This document shows positions 53,845 to 61,221 of a stretch of 64,000 nt of DNA, in pieces (the stretch's first letter is position 1; each line of letters begins with the position of its first letter). The stretch spans positions 103,164-167,163 of the forward strand of contig JBBFKY010000002.1 in NCBI GenBank assembly GCA_037481875.1, written 5' to 3'. This DNA is from Desulfosoma sp. (GTDB lineage: Bacteria; Desulfobacterota; Syntrophobacteria; Syntrophobacterales; DSM-9756). The position numbers and the translations under genes were made by a program. The notes under the pieces are model-generated. The model searched no databases. It was given only the letters and a program-made list of their open reading frames with translations, and had not been told where the DNA came from.

Positions 53845-56190
53845 ATGTCGTCGAACACAGCACAGCGGCAAATGAACAACGTGAGCGTGACGCGCTGGAT
53901 TCCATGGGCATTTCTTTCTGTTCTTTGGGCTTATCTTACCTATGCCGCCACCATTTATCTGGAACTTCGGGACCAAGTTTTGGTGGGCTGGGGCCTTCTT
54001 GTGGTCTTATGGCTCCTGATACGCTGGAAAACCGGGACCATTCCCATTCGCGTTTTCATCATTCTTCTGAGTGCGTTTCTTTCGCTCCGCTATTGGATGT
54101 TTCGAACCTTTGAAACCCTTAGCTATACCGGCCCGTGGGATTGTATCGGCATGCTGCTTCTCTACGGCGCCGAAACCTACGGTATCAGCATTCATCTTCT
54201 GGGACTTTTCGTGAACATTTGGCCTTTGGAACGCACAGAAGAGCCGAGCCTTCCTCAAGACCCATCCCAATATCCAACCGTGGACATTCTCATTCCCACT
54301 TACAACGAGCCCGAAGAGATTGTTCGAACCACGGCTCTGGCCTGCACGCTCATCGACTATCCTCCAGACAAAATGAACATTTACATTTTAGACGACGGGG
54401 GAACGGTAGCCCGAAGAAACGATCCGGACCCGGAAAAGGCCCGTGCGGCGACCATTCGTCATGAACGACTGAAGAAGCTGGCCTCGGAGATCGGGGTCCA
54501 TTACATGACCAGAGATGATAACGGGCGCGCCAAAGCGGGCAACATTAATTATGCGCTGCAGTGCCTCTGTTCTACCGATGCTTTCAAGATGGAAGGGAAA
54601 AGTTTTACCTGCGTGAATGTGGGGATTCAGCAGTCCTGCAGTGATCTTATTCTTATTTTGGACTGTGATCATGTTCCGACTCGAGATATTCTCAAAAGAA
54701 CGGTGCCTTACTTTTTGAAGGACGAAAAGCTTTTCCTGGTGCAAACCCCTCACTTTTTCATCAATCCCAGCCCCGTGGAAAAGAACCTTGGCATCTATGG
54801 ACGCTTACCCGGAGAAAACGAAATGTTTTACCGGCGCATTCACCTGGGGTTGGATTTCTGGAACGCATCCTTTTTCTGTGGCTCCGCAGCCCTTTTGCGC
54901 CGTTCCTACCTCGTCGAAGTGGGCGGCATTCAGGGGGAAACCATCACGGAAGACGCCGAAACGGCCTTAGAACTTCACCGGCGTGGCTATAGGAGCGTGT
55001 ACGTCAACCGTCCCATGGTCTGCGGCCTGTCTCCGGAAACCTTTGACGCCTTCATACTGCAGCGCTCTCGTTGGGCCCAAGGCATGGTTCAGCTTTTTCT
55101 TCTTAAAAACCCTTTGCTGTCTAAGGGGCTCAGCTTTATCCAGAAACTTTGTTATCTCAATTCCTGTCTATTCTGGTTTTTCGGCCTGGCCCGTATCGTT
55201 TTCCTTCTCGCCCCCATGGCCTACCTTTTCTTCAGCCTTCGAGTCTACAACGCGTCGGTGATTCAGGTGATCGCCTACGCCCTGCCGCATCTTTTTGGGT
55301 CCATGCTTGCAGCCCATTATCTTTACGGGGATGTGCGCCACACTTTGTTTTCGGAATTCTTCGAGACAGTTCAGAGCATTTATCTGCTGCCGGCGGTCCT
55401 CTCTACCCTTAAGAACCCTCGATCCCCCCGTTTCAAGGTCACCCCCAAAGGAGGGCATCTTGAATCGGATGCCCCCAGCCCTTTGGGATATCCCTTTTAT
55501 GCCATGTTGGTCCTGGCATTATTGGCCATGGGAGCAGGTTACCACCGCTGGATCACGTTCCCTCTCGAACGGGACGTCATCCTCATCTGCTTATTCTGGA
55601 ATGTCTACAATCTGGGAATCATTTTGCTCTGTTTGGGAGCCGCTTGGGAACTGCATCAATGGCGGCGCCATCATCGGGTGGTCACCGATGAACCGGCCTT
55701 TCTTCTTACCGAAGACAACCGCAGGATACAGGCGCGCATCGTGGATCTCTCTTTAGGCGGTGTGAGACTTCGAGTAGGTTCGAACGACGCCCAACTTCTT
55801 CACCCGAGTAAGATTTTGACATTGTGCGCCACAGACAGTTCCCAAAAGGAGTATTCCCTATCGATTCAAATCGTTAGAATGGATCCTTGTCAAATCAACA
55901 AACAACGAGAATGCACCTTCGGCTGCCAATGGGCGGATGACGGGGCTCAAGCCTTTGCGGATCGAGTAAGTTTTATCTATGGCGATAGTGAGCGTTGGCG
56001 GCGTTTTTGGGAATCTTATCCACGGGGGCATTTGGCCTTGGGACGTGGCTATGTGTTGCTTCTTAAGACAGGTATTCAAAAAGCTTTTCAGAATTTTGTC
56101 GGCACGGGCAGATTGTTGGCGCATAACACATGGAAGATGATGGGGATTCTATGGACGCGAGGATTCAAAAGAGACCAAGAGGCTTTGTGA
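53845..56190 (+). CDS. bcsA: Cellulose synthase catalytic subunit BcsA
   Basis: The 781-residue inner-membrane GT2 synthase has the catalytic series YILDDGGT near 182, DCDH near 273, TEDAE near 368 and QRSRW near 405. Membrane helices flank the GT domain, and a C-terminal PilZ domain carries a c-di-GMP-binding RRHHR near 612 followed by DLSLGGVRL. It polymerises UDP-glucose and moves the chain through the membrane with BcsB when c-di-GMP is bound. Start is ATG 53845 or TTG 53839, the latter better spaced from GAGAG. The start of bcsB overlaps its 3' end. No diguanylate cyclase or bcsQ/E/F/G gene is in the window. Confidence 0.95.
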   Translation: MSSNTAQRQMNNVSVTRWIPWAFLSVLWAYLTYAATIYLELRDQVLVGWGLLVVLWLLIRWKTGTIPIRVFIILLSAFLSLRYWMFRTFETLSYTGPWDCIGMLLLYGAETYGISIHLLGLFVNIWPLERTEEPSLPQDPSQYPTVDILIPTYNEPEEIVRTTALACTLIDYPPDKMNIYILDDGGTVARRNDPDPEKARAATIRHERLKKLASEIGVHYMTRDDNGRAKAGNINYALQCLCSTDAFKMEGKSFTCVNVGIQQSCSDLILILDCDHVPTRDILKRTVPYFLKDEKLFLVQTPHFFINPSPVEKNLGIYGRLPGENEMFYRRIHLGLDFWNASFFCGSAALLRRSYLVEVGGIQGETITEDAETALELHRRGYRSVYVNRPMVCGLSPETFDAFILQRSRWAQGMVQLFLLKNPLLSKGLSFIQKLCYLNSCLFWFFGLARIVFLLAPMAYLFFSLRVYNASVIQVIAYALPHLFGSMLAAHYLYGDVRHTLFSEFFETVQSIYLLPAVLSTLKNPRSPRFKVTPKGGHLESDAPSPLGYPFYAMLVLALLAMGAGYHRWITFPLERDVILICLFWNVYNLGIILLCLGAAWELHQWRRHHRVVTDEPAFLLTEDNRRIQARIVDLSLGGVRLRVGSNDAQLLHPSKILTLCATDSSQKEYSLSIQIVRMDPCQINKQRECTFGCQWADDGAQAFADRVSFIYGDSERWRRFWESYPRGHLALGRGYVLLLKTGIQKAFQNFVGTGRLLAHNTWKMMGILWTRGFKRDQEAL

Positions 56191-58460
56191 TCCCGCTAGC
56201 TTGGGTTCTGGCAGCGGCCTTTCTGTGCCAGCTCTGTCCTCTGGGGGCATTCGCCGATGTTGAAAAGAACGGTGTCCCAACGGGGCCCATGCGTTTCAGG
56301 GTGCCATTGCCTCAGTTGGTGCCCGTATCCGTTCACAAGATGCAGGGAGCTTACAACGGATTTGACGTAAGCCTGCCGGTTCCCGAACGGTGGCATATCC
56401 ATGAAGCCGTGCTCACCTTTTCCTACGTGAATTCCACGGCCCTGCTCCGGGAAAATTCACGGCTCATCGTTGAACTCAACGGGCACCCTTTGGCCCAAGT
56501 GGTCCTCGAGGCACAGGCTCCCGAAGGAAGGGTTTCGGTTCGTTTGCCGACGAATCTCTTGAGCCCGGGTTACAATGATCTCTCTTTTAAGGTCACTCAG
56601 CACTATGTGCTGGACTGCGAGGATCCTACCGCTCCGGAGCTGTGGACGACCCTCAAGCTGGATGAAGCTTACCTGGATTGGACCGTATCACTGAAGCCTT
56701 TGCCGTTGCGACTGAGCGCCCTGCCCACCGTGGTTTTTGACCCTGCCAATCCAAGGCCGGAAAAGGTTCACATTGTGGTAGCTTCTGCATCTAAGGACGA
56801 TGCGAAACGGGCTGTCCTTGCGGCATCTGCGGTCGCTCTTCGTTTTGCTTATCGTCCCGTGACGTTTTCCGTCTCCGACAATTTGGAACCCGGCCGGGAC
56901 AACGTCGTGGTAGGATCCCCTGAGTTTCTCTCGCGCATTCTGGGATCTTCGGCTCCAACCCCCGACGGGGCTTACTTGGAAGTTCGGCATATGCCAAATC
57001 CTGCTGGGAAAGAGAATGATGCCTCCAACACGTTGGATGCCACTCATGCGTTGATTCTTGTGAGCGGACCAAATGATGCTGCGGTGGAAAAGGCGGTTCA
57101 GGCTCTTGCTTTTCTTTCCTTTCCTTTTCCGGATTCGGCGTTCACCCTGGTTCAAGAGGTGGCTCTGCCTGCGGTGAATCCGTACGAAGCTCGAGGGATG
57201 CTGCAATTGGACCGGACCTACACCTTTCAAGACTTGGGTTTTCCCAGTGTTACCTTTCAGGGCTACAGACCCGCTCCGTCCATCCTACGGTTTCGCTTGC
57301 CGTCGGATATCCTTATCAAACCCCATAAGTACGCCACCTTATCCTTGCATGTAGCCTACAGTGCGGGCATGCGTGAGGATTCCGTGTTGGCGCTCTTTTT
57401 TAACGGTAAGTTCTTTGCCTCTATTCCCCTTAGTGAAAAAGCTGGTGCGCACTACCAAGGGTATCGTATCTCCTTTCCCACCTACCTCTTGCGACCAGGT
57501 GACAACGAACTGGCTTTCCATACGGTTTTAACGCCTCTCATCACAGGCCGCTGTACCCTTATTCAGACGAACCATCTTCTCCTTACCGTCTTTGATGACT
57601 CCACACTCCATATTCCAGGCATTTCTCACTTTGCGGCCATGCCTGACTTGAGTCTCTTTTTCAAAGATGGTTTTCCCTTCGCCCGGCATCCTGACGGACG
57701 TGAAGCCGCCCTGCTTCTTCCCGAGGCCGACTTCGCTTCCATGGAAGCGGCTGTGAACCTGGTGGCGCTCATGAGCCAAAAAGTCGGCTATCCTCCGGTG
57801 GGGTTGCAGATTTGGGAGACGTTACCGGGACAGCCTTCCGTAAATGTCCTGGCCGTGGCTTCCTTAAAGGCCCTTCCCCAGGATTTGTTGCGGGCCGCCC
57901 CGTATCATCTGCTCCAGCCCGTCCAGGCCGCTTATCCTGTGGCTTCACCGCCGCGCAGTGAACCTCCCCAAGGGGAAAACTGGATCAACCGTTGGCTGCG
58001 GGGTTTGTTGGGCCGGACGGGTGTGCCTCAGGACACCTCCGTGGCGCGTTTCGCTCGAACGGACCAAACCGGGGGCCTTTCCGCACGAAGAGCCGCCCTG
58101 ATGGAATATCGTTTGCCGGGAACATCCAATCGGACCCTGTTGGTCTTGACGGCGCACGAGGCGGCGGTGATCTCTCGAGCAGCCAAGTCTCTTTGGGAAT
58201 TTGAAACCCAGGGCGCGTGTCGAGGCGATCTGGCGCTCCTGGATTGGGATGGGCTCAAGACACGGGTGCAAAGCCTTCGCGTGGGTGAAACTTATCGTGT
58301 GGGCAGCCTTACCCCGTTGACTCGTTTAGACTTTTTCGTCTACACGTACCCTTGGGCTTTTGCACTCACGGTCCTGTTAACCTTGGCTTTGGTAAGCTAC
58401 ATTATTTTCAGGCTCCTTAAGAAGTACCGTCGGAGGCGATTAAGTGCGAGTCAAGATTAG
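56151..58460 (+). CDS. bcsB: Cellulose synthase periplasmic subunit BcsB
   Basis: A 769-residue protein with a signal peptide (IPLAWVLAAAFLCQLCPLGAFA), two repeats of carbohydrate-binding-like plus flavodoxin-like regions (FDVSLPVPERWHIHEAVL; YNDLSFKVTQHYVLDCEDP; RFRLPSDILIKPHKYATL), and a C-terminal membrane helix (FALTVLLTLALVSYIIFRLL) that completes the BcsA channel. The segment QHYVLDCEDPTAPELWTT is typical of BcsB. The start ATG 56151 lies 40 bases inside bcsA; an in-frame ATG at 56130 is an alternative. The stop overlaps bcsZ by 17 bases. Confidence 0.94.
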   Translation: MDARIQKRPRGFVIPLAWVLAAAFLCQLCPLGAFADVEKNGVPTGPMRFRVPLPQLVPVSVHKMQGAYNGFDVSLPVPERWHIHEAVLTFSYVNSTALLRENSRLIVELNGHPLAQVVLEAQAPEGRVSVRLPTNLLSPGYNDLSFKVTQHYVLDCEDPTAPELWTTLKLDEAYLDWTVSLKPLPLRLSALPTVVFDPANPRPEKVHIVVASASKDDAKRAVLAASAVALRFAYRPVTFSVSDNLEPGRDNVVVGSPEFLSRILGSSAPTPDGAYLEVRHMPNPAGKENDASNTLDATHALILVSGPNDAAVEKAVQALAFLSFPFPDSAFTLVQEVALPAVNPYEARGMLQLDRTYTFQDLGFPSVTFQGYRPAPSILRFRLPSDILIKPHKYATLSLHVAYSAGMREDSVLALFFNGKFFASIPLSEKAGAHYQGYRISFPTYLLRPGDNELAFHTVLTPLITGRCTLIQTNHLLLTVFDDSTLHIPGISHFAAMPDLSLFFKDGFPFARHPDGREAALLLPEADFASMEAAVNLVALMSQKVGYPPVGLQIWETLPGQPSVNVLAVASLKALPQDLLRAAPYHLLQPVQAAYPVASPPRSEPPQGENWINRWLRGLLGRTGVPQDTSVARFARTDQTGGLSARRAALMEYRLPGTSNRTLLVLTAHEAAVISRAAKSLWEFETQGACRGDLALLDWDGLKTRVQSLRVGETYRVGSLTPLTRLDFFVYTYPWAFALTVLLTLALVSYIIFRLLKKYRRRRLSASQD

Positions 58461-59493
58461 TGTGGTTTTCTTAGGGATGATTCTTGTGATGGGAAAGCCC
58501 TTTACGGCCTTGGGTTTGGAACGGGCTCTCTGGGATAGTTACAAGAATCGCTTTGTGAGTCCAGACGGGCGGATCATTGATCGTATGAATCGGCAGATAA
58601 GCCATTCCGAAGGGCAGGGTTACGGCTTGATTCTGTCTGTTTCCGTCGATGACCGGCAGGCTTTTGATCTCATTTGGCAATGGACTCAAAATAACCTGCA
58701 GGTACGCGGTTCGGATCGCTTACTGGCTTGGGCCTGGGGACAAAGACCTAACGGAAAGTGGCGTGTGCTTGATTTGAACAACGCTACGGACGGTGATCTT
58801 TTAGTGATCTATGGACTCTTGAAGGGTTTCGAGCGTTGGGGGGATGCGGGCCTTCGAACCAAAGCCTTGGAACTGGCCGGCGCTGTTAAGGAACACCTGA
58901 TTGGGAACATAAAAGACCGTCCACTTCTTCTTCCCGGCTACTACGGCTTTTTCGAGGAACAAGGCCTTGTGGTGAATTTATCGTACTATTTTTTTCCGGC
59001 TTTTCAGATCCTAGCTCGCTATGACAATGACCCGATTTGGAACCGTCTAGTTCAAAGCGGTTTGGAAATGCTGAATCGTTTTCGAAGCCTCTCCTGGAAT
59101 CTTCCTCCGGATTGGATCCTAGTGCGAGAGGAGGCTATGGAGGTTTTTAAAAAAAGGTCTTCCCGCTTCGGCTATGAGGCCGTGCGAATCCCGTTGTATC
59201 TGGCCTGGGCGGACCATCGGGAAGCTCTTCAACAATGGTCAGGAATGTTAGATTGGGTGGACAGAAATGAGTCCTTGCCCCTGTGGGTCGATGTTCTGGA
59301 ACCGGCGGTATCTTTAGACGAAGCACCGGGAGGGTTTCACGCCGTGTGGGCGGCGGCAGCTCAAAAACTGAACAAATTAAAGACCGCCGAAAAGCTTTGG
59401 AGACTGGCCCGCGAAAAGGTGGTTCATGAAAAGGAGGACTACTATTCCAATACCCTGTACCTCCTGAGCCTTCGATCGGTGGAAGGTCTCTAG
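58444..59493 (+). CDS. bcsZ: Periplasmic endoglucanase BcsZ (glycoside hydrolase family 8)
   Basis: A 349-residue protein with a signal peptide (VVFLGMILVMGKPFTALG) and GH8 hallmarks: general-acid Glu in SEGQGYGLI, WTQNNLQVRGSDRLLAWAWG, DLNNATDGDLL and PGYYGFFE. At the general-base position the family has Asp in a Y-D-A triplet, but here it reads RFGYEAVRIPLYLAW, with Glu. GH8 in cellulose operons trims nascent beta-1,4-glucan. The start is GTG 58444, overlapping bcsB. Activity may be altered by the substitution. Confidence 0.9.
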   Translation: MRVKISVVFLGMILVMGKPFTALGLERALWDSYKNRFVSPDGRIIDRMNRQISHSEGQGYGLILSVSVDDRQAFDLIWQWTQNNLQVRGSDRLLAWAWGQRPNGKWRVLDLNNATDGDLLVIYGLLKGFERWGDAGLRTKALELAGAVKEHLIGNIKDRPLLLPGYYGFFEEQGLVVNLSYYFFPAFQILARYDNDPIWNRLVQSGLEMLNRFRSLSWNLPPDWILVREEAMEVFKKRSSRFGYEAVRIPLYLAWADHREALQQWSGMLDWVDRNESLPLWVDVLEPAVSLDEAPGGFHAVWAAAAQKLNKLKTAEKLWRLAREKVVHEKEDYYSNTLYLLSLRSVEGL

Positions 59494-59628
59494 GTCAATT
59501 TAGGGTTGTCGCTTCTTACCAAAAGCCTCGTAGGGTCAGACCGTGACTGCGCAAGTAGGGGAAAGCCCATGTGCGCCTCAGGGCTGGCCCCACGGACGTC
59601 CATAGACGATCAGGCCCGCGCGTACCTG

Positions 59629-59712
59629 TGTAGGGGCGGACCTTTATGTCCGTCCTGAACCCGACCGGCAATGGGAAATCCTCAGGGACACACACCGGTG
59701 CGCCCCTACAAG
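59629..59712. repeat. Pair of short GTAGGGGCG palindromes in inverted orientation
   Basis: GTAGGGGCGGACC...TGTCCGTCC lies at about 59630-59656, and CACCGGTGCGCCCCTAC near 59693-59710 is the reverse-oriented partner. The 359-base gap between bcsZ and the TPR gene holds no gene that I can support. Confidence 0.5.
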
Positions 59713-59852
59713 CAGCCGTTTTCACCATGGACGGACATTTCATGCAAATCCGGCAAGGCAAACCTTATTTCCAAGCATTCGCACAGTCCGAAACGCCGAA
59801 CACGCCGGACCCAGAAATGTCGGAAAAACGTTAAGAGCCCACTCCCGACGAG

Positions 59853-60620
59853 GTGAAAAGCCCTATGAAAACCCTCTTTTTTTTCAAACCGCTGGGCGCA
59901 CGTTCTAGAACCGATTTTCGGCTGGAATCGCCGGCGTCCTGCCCGCATCAAGAGCGGGGCGAGGGCCCACGCTCCCTGGAACACCATCGCTTTTCTTCAT
60001 TATCGGACAGGCTTTTGGCTCTAAATCCTTTTGCTTCTTTCCGCCGACGGTGTCGAAGCCATCACTCGCATTCCGTAAGATGCCTGGTGGGAGCAATCCT
60101 GGCCCTCACGCTTTTCGGAGTCCTGCAAGCCAGGGCTCAGGAATCCAATCAGGCGGCATTGATTCATGTGGAAAAGGGATCGCAGGAACACCTCCTGTTT
60201 CCGAAGGCCGTTTCTGTTCCCGTGGCATCGCACCCCGCTGCCGAGCAGCCTCCCCGTTCGACGGGGAATTTCCAGCACGATGTTCAGGAAAAACGGCCTG
60301 TAGGGAATCCTCTGGACATGGCACGCACTCGCCTGACCATCGCCTGGGGTTACTACAATCAGGCTCGATACCAGGATGCTGCAAGACTTTTTGAAGAGTT
60401 GACCCGCGAGGAAGCATTGAAGAGTGTCACCGAGGAAGCTCGATTGGGTCTGGCGTACAGCTTGATTCGATTGAACCGTCTTTCGGACGCTGCGGACTTG
60501 CTGGAAGATTTGGTGACTCAGGGCATCAGACTTGAAGAAACGGCACCTGCTCTAGTGGAAACCCTCCTGACTCTCAAACGGTATCAGGATGCGGAAAAGT
60601 ATCTACCTCTTTTGCGCTGA
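59853..60620 (+). CDS. Short TPR protein resembling the N-terminal module of the adjacent BcsC (truncated duplicate)
   Basis: The frame encodes up to 255 residues. A hydrophobic signal-type stretch (LVGAILALTLFGVL, ending QARAQ) sits near residues 77-95. Residues about 157-255 form two TPR-like helical hairpins. These parallel the start of the 852-residue BcsC downstream: TIAWGYYNQARYQDAARLFEELT versus EIAWWHFREGRPQRALELFE, then EARLGLAYSLIRLNRL versus EAQWGKALCLERLQRR. It ends just after this module. The first ~53 codons coincide with a repeat element (59901-60010), so the true start may be TTG 60015 or nearby rather than GTG 59853/ATG 59865. A periplasmic scaffold role or a decaying gene are both possible. 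Confidence 0.65.
   Translation: MKSPMKTLFFFKPLGARSRTDFRLESPASCPHQERGEGPRSLEHHRFSSLSDRLLALNPFASFRRRCRSHHSHSVRCLVGAILALTLFGVLQARAQESNQAALIHVEKGSQEHLLFPKAVSVPVASHPAAEQPPRSTGNFQHDVQEKRPVGNPLDMARTRLTIAWGYYNQARYQDAARLFEELTREEALKSVTEEARLGLAYSLIRLNRLSDAADLLEDLVTQGIRLEETAPALVETLLTLKRYQDAEKYLPLLR
59901..60010 (+). repeat. Long palindromic repeat copy lying inside the 5' part of the short TPR gene
   Basis: GTTCTAGAACCGATTTTCGG, then GGCGTCCTGCCCGCATCAAGA, aligns with the copy at 178 (GTCCTAGAACGGGTTTTT...GACCGCACAAAG). The right end TTATCGGACAGG at about 60000 matches GTTCTCGGACA. It overlaps codons of the gene annotated from 59853. Confidence 0.55.
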
Positions 60621-60865
60621 AGCTTTTGTCTGGAAGTTCCCCGAAACTTTCGGTTCGTGATGGATATTTTCGTGACGCATAAGACTCTAGAATCATTTGT
60701 AAAGATTGGCTGTGTAAGGGACAGTGTTTTGGTGTGAAGGTTTCAGGCCAACCCTTCGTTCTGCCCCTAGAGGTCTTTGGCCACCAGACGCGCCTTAGAG
60801 AGTTTAGGCTGAATGTATGAGCCTGCCTTTACGTCTTCTTGGAAATGACTTGAGCAGGGGGAAGG
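60621..60865. other. Gap after the short TPR gene without a recognised feature
   Basis: About 245 bases with no gene, terminator or clear repeat. I looked for leftover BcsC-like coding sequence here, as expected if a duplicate had decayed, and did not recognise any. Confidence 0.4.
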
Positions 60866-60898
60866 TTTTGGGCGAACACTTCGGTCCGCCCCTACGGA
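60866..60898 (-). repeat. Short GTAGGGGCG palindromic repeat
   Basis: On minus, GTAGGGGCGGACCGAAG is followed by TGTTCGCCC, the same unit as at 59629 and 5251. Confidence 0.5.
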
Positions 60899-60947
60899 CA
60901 GTGTGTTGTCAAGCAGATCAAAAAAGAGTCTTGCAGACGACTATGAG

Positions 60948-61125
60948 GCTGTCCGAGAGCGGTTTTTTATCCTGGGAGCGCGGGCGTCCCCTCACACACA
61001 AAGAGTCGGCGAAAGGTTCGCATTTCCAGGAGAAAACACACAGTTTCAGGCTGTAGAAGCGAGGCGCCGCCTCGCCCCTAAATGAAAGGGTGTTCGCTGC
61101 AATGATCCTCGGGCGGTCTCAGAGA
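60948..61125 (+). repeat. Long palindromic (MITE-like) intergenic repeat
   Basis: Left end GCTGTCCGAGAGCGGTTTTTT, then GGGAGCGCGGGCGTCCCC, the palindrome GCGAGGCGCCGCCTCGC at 61059-61075, TTCGCTGCAATGATC at about 61092, and a weak right end GGTCTCAGAGA near 61114. It is one of the most complete copies. Confidence 0.7.
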
Positions 61126-61221
61126 ATCTTCGATCGGTACCCGCAGGTTGCCGGCTGCGGGCAGGCTTCCTAAAGCTTTGAATCTGCCTTTCTTCAAAGG
61201 AGCTGTGGGGAGATTTTCCAA

